Assembly: GCF_012295575.1 (NCBI RefSeq)
Contig: NZ_CP051180.1
Coordinates: 744,001-808,000 of the forward strand
Source of the DNA: Ferrimonas lipolytica
Lineage (GTDB): Bacteria; Pseudomonadota; Gammaproteobacteria; Enterobacterales; Shewanellaceae
Direction: 5' to 3'
DNA: 64,000 bases
A program made the position numbers and the translations under genes. Positions 38,440 through 47,376 of this stretch are shown here, one piece after another (position 1 is the stretch's first letter; each line of letters opens with the position of its first letter). The notes below the pieces were generated by a model. The model saw only the letters and a program-made list of their open reading frames with translations, did no database searches and had not been told where the DNA came from.

Positions 38440-38960
38440 TTGCAGCAGGCACAGCCGTTGGGAATTGCGCCGGTGCTGCAACATGGTGAAGTTAGTTTGG
38501 CTGAATCAGCCAGCATTATGGAATAGCTGCTGTTATTGGTACCGCAGTCGATGCTTGGTTCTGTGGCCACAACAGTTAACGACTGGCAGTATGATGAATA
38601 GGCTATGTCACAGTTAAGTGTTGAGGTTTATAGCAAGCCTTCGGCTGTACCGATTGCAGTACTCTTAAGGGGTTATGTCGCGGTGGCGACGGCACATTCT
38701 TGTATGCATTAGGGGGGGAGCTTAGCCTTCTTTGGAATCCCCCCTTTGTCTTAGGTCGCAGTCCAAAACGCTTCGCTGGGCTGCTCTAATGCGGCAGAAG
38801 CTCAACGGCGGTAGTGCTTTCCCCTTGTATTAATACTCGCCTAGCCGGTGTTTTAACAGCATTGGAAAGAACAATACTTAGTTGGTACACAGCCAATGAA
38901 TGGCTTCATTTTGCTGCAGGGGTCGATGGTTATGTCGATGGTGTTGTTTGCGGATAAACA
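38440..38960 (+). pseudogene. Degraded glutathione S-transferase remnant, split by a MITE
   Basis: Reading in frame from 38440 gives QPLGIAPVLQHGEVSLAESASIME, the classical GST N-domain pattern (proline-valine-leucine, then ES-x-x-I for glutathione binding). It is followed by a TAG at 38524-38526 where the family has the Tyr of EYLL, then an in-frame stretch to NDWQYDE. The MITE occupies 38601-38894. After it, EWLHFAAG and, after a frameshift, GSMVMSMVLF continue the GST linker (WLHFAEGSLM in homologues). The N-terminal 40 or so residues and most of the C-domain are missing. No intact GST was found in the window. Confidence 0.55.
38601..38894 (+). mobile_element. MITE-like element, copy 2
   Basis: This 294-bp copy begins GGCTATGTCACAGTTAAG and ends with TTGGTACACAGCC. 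It is largely alignable to copies 1 and 3, including the internal GTCGCGGTGGCGAC palindrome and the AGTCCAAA hairpin region. Flanks share ATGAAT (38594-38599 and 38896-38901), offset by one base on each side, a likely slightly altered target duplication. It interrupts the GST remnant. Confidence 0.85.
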
Positions 38961-39061
38961 ACAGTTGCTGATAGATCAGCTTGCAGCGCTTACCTACAAC
39001 GGATACCACCCTGCCAGCCTTTATTGCAGCGATGAAATATCAATAATTTTAGGAAAATACA

Positions 39062-39655
39062 GTGACTCAATTTGCTCAGCAAATCGCTTTCTTGCAAGAG
39101 ATTGAAAAATTAAAGGCGGTATACCGTCAGACCACAGTGTTGGCGGATAACGATCGCTCAGAAAACAGCGCCGAGCATAGCTGGCATATTGCGTTAGTTG
39201 CCCACGTGTTACGGCCTTACGCTAATGGCGAGGTGCAAATCGAACGAGTGATCATGATGCTGCTGATCCACGATATCGTTGAAGTGGATGCCGGCGATAC
39301 GTTTGCCTTCGCGGATGATGTTGATATGGACGCGCAATCTCAGCAAGAGTTACTAGCAGCAAAGCGGATCTTTGGTTTATTGCCAGCAGAGCAGGGCCAA
39401 CCGTTGATTGAGCTTTGGCATGAATTTGAGCTGGCCGAGAGTGCCGATGCCGAGTTTGCCAAGGCGATGGACCGGATCTTACCGTTGATGCAGAACATGG
39501 CTAACGATGGCGGCAGCTGGGCACGACACACGGTAAGCAAAAGCAAAGTGCTGGAGCGTAACCGCTATCTACAGGAGAGTGCGCCACGGCTGTGGCAATA
39601 CGCGTGCGAGCAGATTGATATTGCTGTGGCAAATGGCTGGCTAACTGACAACTAA
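39062..39655 (+). CDS. HD-domain phosphohydrolase
   Basis: The 197-residue protein carries the HD-superfamily metal motif: His in SAEHSWHIALVAH, the HD pair in LLIHDIVEVDAGDT, and a later Asp in AKAMDRILP. It belongs with HDDC2/YfbR-like 5'-deoxynucleotidase-type HD proteins but is distinct from E. coli YfbR. A role in nucleotide hydrolysis is inferred from family. The start is a GTG at 39062 with TAGGAAA upstream; the 5' end abuts the GST remnant. Confidence 0.85.
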   Translation: MTQFAQQIAFLQEIEKLKAVYRQTTVLADNDRSENSAEHSWHIALVAHVLRPYANGEVQIERVIMMLLIHDIVEVDAGDTFAFADDVDMDAQSQQELLAAKRIFGLLPAEQGQPLIELWHEFELAESADAEFAKAMDRILPLMQNMANDGGSWARHTVSKSKVLERNRYLQESAPRLWQYACEQIDIAVANGWLTDN

Positions 39656-39731
39656 GGCCGATGCTGTCATTTCGACCGAGCGGCATTCGGTTAGATGTGG
39701 TGATCAGATAGCGAATTCGTGATCACAATAG

Positions 39732-39787
39732 ACAAACCCCTTATTGGCATATGCCAGTATGGGGTTTGTTTTATTTAGCATATGCCA
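39732..39787 (+). promoter_or_regulatory. Large palindrome and repeated operator-like sites upstream of the DUF134 gene
   Basis: ACAAACCCC (39732-39740) pairs with GGGGTTTGT (39761-39769), enclosing the perfect palindrome TGGCATATGCCA (39745-39756); the combined stem is 18 bp with two mismatches. A second near-identical site TAGCATATGCCA lies at 39776-39787, just before the ribosome site. The outer stem plus TTTTATTT could end the HD-gene transcript. The paired inner sites, 31 bp apart (centre to centre), suggest an operator for a dimeric regulator, possibly the DUF134 protein itself. Confidence 0.6.
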
Positions 39788-39800
39788 ACAAGGAGTGATG

Positions 39801-40115
39801 ATGCCGCGCCCTAAAATGCCGAGAACCGTGTGTGGTCGCCCAGCCAATAGTTGCTTTAAGCCCAATGGGGTGCCGATGCCTAAGTTGGAGCAGGTGCCGT
39901 TGGCTGCAGATGAATTTGAGGCGCTGCGCTTGGTTGACTTGCAAGGCATGCAGCAAAAGCAGGCTGCAGAGCAGATGGAAGTATCTCGGCAGACATTGGC
40001 GAATATTGTCAAATCGGCGCGACTGAAGGTAGTCGACTGCTTGGCGAATGGTAAGGCATTGATGATGACTGAAATTGAAGGAGTAACAGATGATCACCGC
40101 AATCCCACTGAATAA
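39801..40115 (+). CDS. DUF134 family helix-turn-helix protein
   Basis: The 104-residue protein begins MPRPKMPRTVCGRP and contains LAADEFEALRLVDLQGMQQKQAAEQMEVSRQTLANIVKSARLKV, a sigma-region-4-like helix-turn-helix typical of DUF134. The ATG at 39801 is used because AGGAG at 39791-39795 leaves only two bases before the ATG at 39798. It overlaps the next gene by 26 bp. DUF134 genes commonly pair with NifX/NifB-domain proteins; regulation of the pair by this protein is inferred. Confidence 0.88.
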   Translation: MPRPKMPRTVCGRPANSCFKPNGVPMPKLEQVPLAADEFEALRLVDLQGMQQKQAAEQMEVSRQTLANIVKSARLKVVDCLANGKALMMTEIEGVTDDHRNPTE

Positions 40116-40539
40116 CGACAGGTTGGCGAGTCACTTTAAACAAGCCACTACATTCGGCATATTTACTGCTGATGGTCAGCAAGTTGCGACATTGGTAAAC
40201 CCTAGCCCAGAACAGGGTTGTCGTGGTCGAGAACAGCTATTGGTTGAATTCGAACGACATCAGGTTGCACGAGTATTTACCAAAAACATGGGCCAGAATA
40301 TGCTTGGAGAGCTGCTCGATAAGGGTTACCAAGTCGCGAAAGTTGGTCGTGGTCGGGTGTCTATCAAATCACTATTTCCCAACTCTAAACATCTTCAAGT
40401 TTATACCGATGCAAGCGAAGGGCGACCGTCATTGCATAGCGATGACAAACCGTTGATACAAGCGATGACGCTCACACCAGTTAAGCAGTGCTGTCGCACC
40501 AAAAGTCAGCTGACATTGGGCCAGCGTCGTCGCGGTTAA
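40090..40539 (+). CDS. NifX/NafY-like dinitrogenase cofactor-family protein
   Basis: The 149-residue product has the NifB/NifX/NafY fold pattern: an N-terminal IPLNNDRLASHFKQATTFGIF strand-helix, EQGCRGREQLL, VFTKNMGQNMLGELLDKGYQV and a C-terminal CC pair. In nitrogen fixers the fold carries FeMo-cofactor precursors; related proteins in non-fixers have metal-cluster roles that are poorly known. No nif genes are seen here. GGAG precedes the ATG, inside the DUF134 gene. It converges with aidB, sharing 4 bp. Confidence 0.85.
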   Translation: MITAIPLNNDRLASHFKQATTFGIFTADGQQVATLVNPSPEQGCRGREQLLVEFERHQVARVFTKNMGQNMLGELLDKGYQVAKVGRGRVSIKSLFPNSKHLQVYTDASEGRPSLHSDDKPLIQAMTLTPVKQCCRTKSQLTLGQRRRG

Positions 40540-42185
40540 GTCAATCTTGGTGCCGCTCGGGCAATTATCTTCGCGCTATCAATCTCAGCAGGCAGGGCGC
40601 CATACATCAGTGATGACGAGTCGCTAAGTCGGGCAAGGCAGAATTGTTCAGCTACCCAAGGCTCACCAAACTGTAATAAGGTAGCGGCTTGCCATAATAG
40701 TGCCATTCGCTCGAGCTGCTGGCGTAGTTGCGCTTCCTGCCATGAGGTTTCGGGTTGCTTGAGGTAATCGTTATAGGCGTTATCGTATACACTGGATTTT
40801 CCGATGGCGCGTGCTAGTTCATCGTTAAAGGCAACCAAACTCGCAGGTTCTTTGCTACAAGCTCGAAGAACATCTAGGCATTGAATGTTACCGGAGCCTT
40901 CCCAGATGGCGTTGATTGGTGCGTCTCGATATAACCGAGATAACACATTGTCTTCGACCACTCCAACACCACCAATGCATTCCATCGCTTCGTAGGTCAA
41001 TTGTGGAGTGCGTTTGCAGACCCAATATTTGCCAATGGCACTACCAAGTCGAAACAGTAATTTGTCATGGCGGTCGTCACTGTCTAATGCTGCGGCTAAG
41101 CGCATACTAATAGCCAGCGCTGCCTCCGCATCTAACGTCATGTCAGCCAATACATTTTGCATTAGCGGTTGTTGGCTGAGTGGCTTCCCAAATGCGCTCC
41201 GACCAGCGGTATGGTGCAATGCTTCTCTACACGCTTGGTTCATATGGGATGTGCTACCAACTATACAATCGAATCGGGTGAGGGCTACCATCTCCAAAAT
41301 AGTGGCAACCCCACGGCCTTCATCTCCCACTAGCCAACCGAGTGCCCCAAAGAATTCGATCTCTGCCGATGCATTGGAAACATTGCCTACCTTACTTTTT
41401 AGTCGTTGGATCTGTATGGGATTTTTGCTGCCATCCGGGCGCCAACGCGGTACTAAAAAGCAGCTCAAATTATCATCGATGTAAGCCAACACTAAGAAGG
41501 CATCACACATTGGTGCTGAGCAAAACCATTTGTGGCCGATTAATTGGTAGGCGCTGTTGCCTGCTACTGCGCCGATGGCAGTCGCTTTGGTGGTATTGGC
41601 ACGAACATCAGATCCCCCTTGTTTTTCAGTCATTGCCATACCAATGGTTAACCCCTGTTTGGCAAAATAGGGGATATTGCGGCTGTCATAAATGGCAGCG
41701 GTGATCTTTGGTAACCACGCTTTGGCTAACGCAGGTTGATGTTGAAGTGCTGCCACTGAGGCAAAGGTCATGGTTAATGGGCAACCGCTGCCAGGATCGG
41801 CTTGGGTATGGAGATATTCCAATCCTGCTCGCACGACGTGTGCGCCGATTTTTGGTTGCCGCCAGGGCAGGCTATGGATGTTTGCCTCAATGGCACTTTG
41901 CATCAGTTGATGGTAGCTAGGATGAAAGTTAATTTGGTCGATACGGTGGCCAAAACGGTCATGGCTTTGAAACTCTGGTTTGCTGCGATTGGCGTCAAAG
42001 CCAGCCTGTTGCAACAGGCCACCGACTTTATCACCGTAGTCGTGGAGTTGTGATTCTCCCCAGTGGCCCCCAAATACCTCAACATAGTGCTGGAGGAGCG
42101 GATCACTATGATAAGCGTTGAAGTTTGCTAATGCGCTTGGTTGGTTAATAACGTCATGAGTTTTGAAATCACTGAAGGTTGTCAA
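40536..42185 (-). CDS. aidB: AidB-type acyl-CoA dehydrogenase family protein
   Basis: The 549-residue protein has the long AidB N-terminus (VINQPSALANFNAY, HPSYHQLMQ), the flavin-binding middle (LTIGMAMTEKQGGSDVRAN, HKWFCSAPMCDAFLVLAY) and the C-terminal helical region (LTYEAMECIGGVGVVEDNVLSRLYRDAPINAIWEGSGNIQCLD). E. coli AidB is a flavoprotein of the adaptive response to alkylation that binds DNA and is regulated by Ada and RpoS. Catalytic acyl-CoA activity is weak in known members. Confidence 0.92.
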   Translation of the reverse strand: MTTFSDFKTHDVINQPSALANFNAYHSDPLLQHYVEVFGGHWGESQLHDYGDKVGGLLQQAGFDANRSKPEFQSHDRFGHRIDQINFHPSYHQLMQSAIEANIHSLPWRQPKIGAHVVRAGLEYLHTQADPGSGCPLTMTFASVAALQHQPALAKAWLPKITAAIYDSRNIPYFAKQGLTIGMAMTEKQGGSDVRANTTKATAIGAVAGNSAYQLIGHKWFCSAPMCDAFLVLAYIDDNLSCFLVPRWRPDGSKNPIQIQRLKSKVGNVSNASAEIEFFGALGWLVGDEGRGVATILEMVALTRFDCIVGSTSHMNQACREALHHTAGRSAFGKPLSQQPLMQNVLADMTLDAEAALAISMRLAAALDSDDRHDKLLFRLGSAIGKYWVCKRTPQLTYEAMECIGGVGVVEDNVLSRLYRDAPINAIWEGSGNIQCLDVLRACSKEPASLVAFNDELARAIGKSSVYDNAYNDYLKQPETSWQEAQLRQQLERMALLWQAATLLQFGEPWVAEQFCLARLSDSSSLMYGALPAEIDSAKIIARAAPRLT

Positions 42186-42262
42186 AGCCGCTTCTCCTTA
42201 TGGCTTTGCTTACTTAACCAGCAGCGTGAGCAATATTCAAGCTTTGCTTAGAAACAATAAAA

Positions 42263-42552
42263 GGCTGTGTAACAGTTAAGTGTTGAGGTTTATATCAAGC
42301 CTTCGGCTGCAGCGATTGCAGTGCTTTGGGGGGAGGATGTCGCGGTGGCGACGGCACATTCTTGTATGCATTAGGGGGTAGCTCCACCCCCTTTAGAATC
42401 CCTTTGCCTTAGGTCGCAGTCCAAAGCGTTTCGCTGGACTGCTCCAATGCGGCAGAAGATCAACGACGGCAATGCTTAACCCCTGTATCGTCGTTCGCCT
42501 AGCAGGTGCTTTAACTGTATTAGAAAGAACAACACTTAATTGGTACACAGCC
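42263..42552 (+). mobile_element. MITE-like element, copy 3 (best preserved ends)
   Basis: The 290-bp element begins GGCTGTGTAACAGTTAAGTG and ends with the complement of GGCTGTGTACCAATTAAGTG, giving terminal inverted repeats that match at 21 of 23 positions. It is flanked by the 7-bp direct repeat AATAAAA (42256-42262 and 42553-42559). Its right end abuts the nqrM terminator, whose T-tract forms part of the duplication. No protein-coding frame is evident; an autonomous partner elsewhere in the genome is assumed. Confidence 0.92.
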
Positions 42553-42555
42553 AAT

Positions 42556-42589
42556 AAAAACGCCGTTGATAGGGGATATCAACGGCGTT
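42556..42589 (-). terminator. nqr operon terminator (after nqrM)
   Basis: On the minus strand CGCCGTTGA pairs with TCAACGGCG, followed by TTTTTATT. The T-tract is duplicated beyond the MITE copy. Confidence 0.85.
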
Positions 42590-42611
42590 GTAACGGCTAG
42601 GCCGACGAATG

Positions 42612-42833
42612 CTAAATGATACGCTGCTGATTCAATTTGGCAGCGCGGGCTTCGTCAGCCATTTTTTTCTTGCGCTTATCGCATGGTTCAGGGCAGTCAC
42701 AGGCTTTGTCGATGCCGATGCTACCAAGGCCCCCGCAGGAACCACCAATGCTCTTACGTTTGATGATGTAGCCGATAGACATGGCTGCGATCACGAACAA
42801 AAATACTGTGAAAGTGGCAATAAATTGAATCAT
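42612..42833 (-). CDS. nqrM: Na+-NQR maturation protein NqrM (DUF539)
   Basis: The 73-residue protein has an N-terminal membrane helix (about 3-24), then GGSCGGLGSIGIDKACDCPEPCD, the conserved cysteine motif of NqrM. NqrM helps deliver iron to the Cys-ligated centre between NqrD and NqrE and is needed for an active complex. It lies 102 bp after nqrF; the apbE gene that separates them in Vibrio is missing. Confidence 0.95.
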   Translation of the reverse strand: MIQFIATFTVFLFVIAAMSIGYIIKRKSIGGSCGGLGSIGIDKACDCPEPCDKRKKKMADEARAAKLNQQRII

Positions 42834-42935
42834 AACTCGAATCCTATCTCTTCAACACGCGCTAACGGTTGATACTCCATTGGCGCCGATAGTAAACGAA
42901 AACGAGGTACCAAGGGTACCCCGTTGTCGATTTAG

Positions 42936-44156
42936 TTAGTCACCGAAATCATCCAAAAGGATGTTTTCATCTTCAACCCCTAAGTCTTTCAACATCTTAA
43001 TCACTGAAGAGTTCATGATTGGTGGACCACACATGTAGTACTCACAATCCTCTGGCGCTTTGTGATTCTTTAAAAACTCTTCGAAGATAACGTTGTGGAT
43101 GAAGCCGGTGTAGCCAGTCCAGTTATCTTCTGGAAGCGGGTCGGATAGTGCCACATGCCATGTAAAGTTGTCATTTTCAGCCGCTAATTTATCAAACTCG
43201 TCGTCGTAGAAGATTTCACGCACTGAGCGAGCGCCGTACCAGAAGCTCATTTTACGCTTGGTTTTTACACCTTTGAGTTGATTAAAGACATGGGAGCGCA
43301 TCGGTGCCATACCGGCGCCCCCGCCGATAAATACCATCTCAGCATCACTGTTTTCTTTGACGAAGAATTCACCGAATGGGCCCGAGATAATCACTTTATC
43401 GCCAGCTTTTAAGTTGAAAATGTACGATGACATCTGCCCCGGTGGTAGATCATTGCTTGGCGGAGTAGCGATCCGCACGTTGAGCATGATAAGCCCCTGT
43501 TCTTCAGGGTAGTTGGCCATCGAGTAAGCGCGGAGTACGTCTTCATCGACGACGGACTGTAGCTCAAACAGGTTGTATTTTTCCCAGTCATCGCGATATT
43601 GCGCTGGAATATCAAAGTCTTTGTAATCAACGCTGTGGGCTGGGGCTTCAATTTGAATGTAACCGCCGGCTTTAAATGGAACCGCTTCGCCTTCAGGGAT
43701 CTGCAGGCGTAGTTCTTTAATGAAGGTGGCTACGTTGTCGTTGGAGACGACTTCACACTCCCACTTTTTGACACCGAAGATCTCGTCCTCGATCTCCAAC
43801 TCCATGTCACCTTTTACCGCAACTTGGCAGGCGAGGCGACAACCCTCTTTGGCTTCTTTCTTGGTGATGTGGTCACGCTCGGTAGGGAGGATATCGCCGC
43901 CACCGGATTTTACGTGCACACGGCATTGGCCACAGGTACCACCGCCGCCACAGGCTGACGGGATAAAGATATCTTTGCTTGCCAAGGCGCCAAGAAGTTT
44001 GTCGCCAGCACTGGTGGTGACGGACTTATCAGGATCACCGTTAATATTCAGCGTTACATCGCCGCTGGCGACCAGTTTGCTTTTGGCGAATAGGATCACT
44101 GCGACCAGCAAGCACACCACGGTGGTGAACATGCCGATACCGATTGCCATTTCCAT
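42936..44156 (-). CDS. nqrF: Na+-NQR subunit F, NADH dehydrogenase component
   Basis: NqrF oxidises NADH and feeds electrons into the sodium pump. The 406-residue protein has an N-terminal membrane helix (about 5-25), a 2Fe-2S ferredoxin domain with Cys69, Cys75, Cys78 and Cys110, an FAD-binding domain ([11 protein letters not shown]) and an NAD domain ([14 protein letters not shown], ending with the CGPP motif and an aromatic-poor tail). Sixth subunit gene of the operon. Confidence 0.97.
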   Translation of the reverse strand: MEMAIGIGMFTTVVCLLVAVILFAKSKLVASGDVTLNINGDPDKSVTTSAGDKLLGALASKDIFIPSACGGGGTCGQCRVHVKSGGGDILPTERDHITKKEAKEGCRLACQVAVKGDMELEIEDEIFGVKKWECEVVSNDNVATFIKELRLQIPEGEAVPFKAGGYIQIEAPAHSVDYKDFDIPAQYRDDWEKYNLFELQSVVDEDVLRAYSMANYPEEQGLIMLNVRIATPPSNDLPPGQMSSYIFNLKAGDKVIISGPFGEFFVKENSDAEMVFIGGGAGMAPMRSHVFNQLKGVKTKRKMSFWYGARSVREIFYDDEFDKLAAENDNFTWHVALSDPLPEDNWTGYTGFIHNVIFEEFLKNHKAPEDCEYYMCGPPIMNSSVIKMLKDLGVEDENILLDDFGD

Positions 44157-44182
44157 AAAAATTACCCTTCTTGCTTAATCGA

Positions 44183-44791
44183 TTACAGCGACACACCAGC
44201 GAAGGACATAAAGCCCAGCGCCATTAGGCCAGTGGTGATAAAGGTGATACCGATCCCTTGCAGTCCCTCTGGGATTGCTGCGAACTTCATCCGCTCGCGG
44301 AGGCCGGCCAGCAGTACGATAGCCATAGCCCAACCGGTACCAGAACCAAAGGCAAAAACCAGTGATTCCGCCATGTTGTAATCGCGGTTTGCCATAAAGA
44401 TAACCGCCGCAAAGATGGCGCAGTTAACGGTTAGCAGTGGCAAAAATATCCCCAATGTCTGGTATAGCGCCGGCATAAATTTATCCAGCACCATCTCCAA
44501 AATCTGTACCAATGCAGCGATAACGCCGATGAAGGTAATCAGTTTGAGGTAACTCAAATCGAGGCTGGGTAAACCAGCCCAGGCTAAGGCGCCAGGCTTT
44601 AAAAAGTTAACGTAGATCAGCTGATTTACTGGCACGGCCAGCATCATTACGACGATCACAGCAACGCCTAAACCAAATGAGGTCGACACCTTTTTTGAAA
44701 CCGCTAAGAAGGTACACATCCCCATAAAGAAGGAGAGCGCCATGTTGTCGATAAATACCGCCTGAACGAACAGGCTCAAGTAATGTTCCAT
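44183..44791 (-). CDS. nqrE: Na+-NQR subunit E
   Basis: This integral membrane subunit has 202 residues and six hydrophobic segments. With NqrD it forms the inverted-repeat pair that binds an iron centre through cysteines, here in [12 protein letters not shown] and LTVNCAIFA. It takes part in sodium translocation and electron transfer across the membrane. Confidence 0.96.
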   Translation of the reverse strand: MEHYLSLFVQAVFIDNMALSFFMGMCTFLAVSKKVSTSFGLGVAVIVVMMLAVPVNQLIYVNFLKPGALAWAGLPSLDLSYLKLITFIGVIAALVQILEMVLDKFMPALYQTLGIFLPLLTVNCAIFAAVIFMANRDYNMAESLVFAFGSGTGWAMAIVLLAGLRERMKFAAIPEGLQGIGITFITTGLMALGFMSFAGVSL

Positions 44792-44800
44792 GGGATCCCC

Positions 44801-45412
44801 TTAGCGCTTACGCAAAATCACGTTGATGGCCCAAATTAATAGGCCAATCAAGAAGAAGGCGCTTGGTGCGGACTTAAACATCTCGTTTGCCATGTAGTAG
44901 CCGCCATTCTCGATGGTGGTTAGCACTTCGTAGCCAAATAGAGTACCGCTGCCAAACAGCTCACGGACAAAGCCGACACTGAGCAAAATGAAGCCGTAGC
45001 CGGCGGAGTTACCAAGAGCGTCGATTACTGACATCATTGGTGAACTCTTCATCGCGAAGGCTTCAGCGCGGCCCATTACAATGCAGTTGGTGATGATCAA
45101 GCCAACAAATACCGACAGTTTTTGTGAAAGCTCGTACGCTACATCTTGCAGCACCATATCCACCACAATTACCAGCGAAGCGATAACCGTCATCTGCGCG
45201 ATAATACGTACGCTTGATGGGATAAAGTTACGGATCAAACTGATAAATAGGCTCGAAAATACCAATACGAAGGTTAGCGCTAAGGTCATTACTAGTGCGG
45301 TTTCCATTGAGTTGGATACCGCTAGAGCAGAACAGACACCAAGCATTTGCATGGCTACTGGGTTGTTGGCGAAGATAGGTGAGGTCAACACCTGTTTGGT
45401 TGCATTACTCAT
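44801..45412 (-). CDS. nqrD: Na+-NQR subunit D
   Basis: The 203-residue membrane subunit pairs with NqrE. Six membrane segments are visible, with the iron-ligating cysteines in [12 protein letters not shown] and [14 protein letters not shown]. It lies 9 bp before nqrE. Confidence 0.96.
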   Translation of the reverse strand: MSNATKQVLTSPIFANNPVAMQMLGVCSALAVSNSMETALVMTLALTFVLVFSSLFISLIRNFIPSSVRIIAQMTVIASLVIVVDMVLQDVAYELSQKLSVFVGLIITNCIVMGRAEAFAMKSSPMMSVIDALGNSAGYGFILLSVGFVRELFGSGTLFGYEVLTTIENGGYYMANEMFKSAPSAFFLIGLLIWAINVILRKR

Positions 45413-45413
45413 C

Positions 45414-46178
45414 TTATGCCTCCGTCTTTAGCGTGCTGAGGAAGGTTTTATAACCTTCAGGACCAAACCAGAAGCGAACCGCTTTTTGTAGACCAGTGCC
45501 GGTTTTGGTTGCGCCAGAAACTGCGTCTACGCCGTGGATGTCATCGGCTTTAGCACCGCCTTTAACCACTGCAAATACCGGTTTACCATCGGCGTCGAAG
45601 ATCTGCTTTCCTTGCCATGTGTCAGTCCAAGCTTGGTCATTAAGGAAATCGGCGATACCTGGGGTCTCGCCGTGTTCAGAGATCACCATGCCTTCGATGG
45701 TATTAAGATCTGGTTTTACCGCAACGTAACCATAAACCACTGACCATAAACCTTTACCGTGAATTGGCATCACAACCGAGGCGAGATTGCCGTCAGCGTC
45801 ACTGATCTTAAACACTCGAGCCTGGTTGGCACGGCGCTTAATGCGAGCCAGATCTTTCTTCGGTTTGATTGAGGTGTCTTTGTTGATGGCGGCCATGCGA
45901 TCGTCAAAATCAAGGATCTCGGTAGTGCTGAGATCGGCTGCATTACCGCTGTCTAGATTCACCAGCAGCGGGGTGACCCGAGCATCAAAAAGTTGATCAA
46001 TGTCGTCGCCATCAACATTGGCTGCAACTAAGACGAAACGCTTTAGCTCGCTGCGTTTTTTGTCTAGCTTGCGCTCTTTGAGTACCTCCGCAGTACCAGT
46101 GATCATAAATGAACAGCAGAGACACAAGATGGCGGAGAAGATAAAAGTGCCCGCCACACTGTCTTTGTTAAAGGCCAT
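45414..46178 (-). CDS. nqrC: Na+-NQR subunit C (covalent FMN)
   Basis: The 254-residue subunit has an N-terminal membrane anchor (about 9-30) and a periplasmic FMN-binding domain. FMN is attached through a phosphoester to Thr224 in [12 protein letters not shown] by ApbE. The ATG complementary to 46176-46178 is chosen; a TTG three codons earlier overlaps the GGAGA ribosome site. The gene overlaps the end of nqrB by 11 bp and lies 1 bp from nqrD. Confidence 0.95.
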   Translation of the reverse strand: MAFNKDSVAGTFIFSAILCLCCSFMITGTAEVLKERKLDKKRSELKRFVLVAANVDGDDIDQLFDARVTPLLVNLDSGNAADLSTTEILDFDDRMAAINKDTSIKPKKDLARIKRRANQARVFKISDADGNLASVVMPIHGKGLWSVVYGYVAVKPDLNTIEGMVISEHGETPGIADFLNDQAWTDTWQGKQIFDADGKPVFAVVKGGAKADDIHGVDAVSGATKTGTGLQKAVRFWFGPEGYKTFLSTLKTEA

Positions 46179-47376
46179 TACGCGCAATTCTCCGTTTGAT
46201 GTTGGCTTGAACCACGATGTAATCGAAGATCGGCGCCCATAGGTTGGCGAACAGAATGGCTAGCATCATGCCTTCAGGCATCTTTGGGTTAACCACACGG
46301 ATTAATACACACATCAAGCCGATCAACACACCATAAGCAAATTTACCTTTGTTGCTGTACGCCGCGGTGATCGGATCGGTCGCCATAAACATCATGCCGA
46401 TAGCAAAACCACCGGTAACCAAGTGCCAGGTCCACGGCAGCGCAAACATGGCGTTTTTGCTGGAGCCAATGAGGTTGAACATGCTAGCGGTGAGGATCAT
46501 CCCCGCTAATACACCCACTACAATGCGCCAGTTGGCTAAGCGAGTTAACAGCAATAAGCCACCACCAATCAGTAGCGCTAGGGTACTGGTTTCACCAATT
46601 CCTCCGGGTTGAAAGCCTAAGAAGGCGTCGAGCCAGCGAGGATCGGTAAAGGCATCAAACCAGCTGTAATCATTAAAACTAAGTTTCTTTGCGGCAATTT
46701 GGGTTAGTTGAGTTGCCCCAGAGAAGCCATCAACCGCAACTAGTTGCTCTTTGGCTGCAAATACCTTGGGGTAGGCGAAGTAGATAAAGGCCAAGCTGGT
46801 GAGGGCAGGGTTTAAGAAATTGCACCCCATGCCGCCAAATACCTCTTTGCCCATCACCACACCGAAGCTGATGCCCATTGCGACCATCCACAGTGGTGTG
46901 TTCACCGGTAGGATCAAGGTAAACAGCAGCGCGGTAACAAAAAAGCCTTCATGCAGTTGTTGCTTACGCACGCGAGCGAAGATGACTTCCCAGAAAAGGT
47001 TAACGCTAAGGGCGGTAATATAGATTGGGAAGTAGAAACTGGCACCGTATAAGAACAGTGATGAACCGGAAGATTGAGTGGTGATCTCACCAAACAAGGC
47101 ATTGAATGGCACCAGTTGCCATGCGTCTGGCGCTGCGGCGCCAGCGGCGATGGCGATCTGGGCTTGATAACCGATGTTGTACATGCCAAATAAAATGGCC
47201 GGTAACAAGCAGATCATCACCATATGCATGGTGCGTTTGACGTCGAGGCCGTCACGAACGGCAACACGACCTTGGGTTGGACGTGCATTGGCGATAAACA
47301 ACGAACGAAGGAAATCCTTCATCGAGTTACCGTGAGCGTAGTACTCGTCTTGTTTGTGGGGTTTCTGGTTACTCAT
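46168..47376 (-). CDS. nqrB: Na+-NQR subunit B (covalent FMN)
   Basis: The largest membrane subunit, 402 residues, with around ten membrane segments. The covalent FMN site is Thr222 in DGFSGATQL. GMGCNFLNPALTSLAF and the late FMATDPITAAYSNKGK region are standard. NqrB also holds riboflavin and the quinone site. AGGAGGGG precedes the ATG, which follows the nqrA stop without a gap. Confidence 0.96.
   Translation of the reverse strand: MSNQKPHKQDEYYAHGNSMKDFLRSLFIANARPTQGRVAVRDGLDVKRTMHMVMICLLPAILFGMYNIGYQAQIAIAAGAAAPDAWQLVPFNALFGEITTQSSGSSLFLYGASFYFPIYITALSVNLFWEVIFARVRKQQLHEGFFVTALLFTLILPVNTPLWMVAMGISFGVVMGKEVFGGMGCNFLNPALTSLAFIYFAYPKVFAAKEQLVAVDGFSGATQLTQIAAKKLSFNDYSWFDAFTDPRWLDAFLGFQPGGIGETSTLALLIGGGLLLLTRLANWRIVVGVLAGMILTASMFNLIGSSKNAMFALPWTWHLVTGGFAIGMMFMATDPITAAYSNKGKFAYGVLIGLMCVLIRVVNPKMPEGMMLAILFANLWAPIFDYIVVQANIKRRIARNGL

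Noticed and set aside
39062-39655. Assignment of the HD protein as YfbR
   Set aside because: The HD motifs are present but overall sequence, particularly N-terminus and cap regions, does not follow E. coli YfbR, so only the superfamily is claimed.
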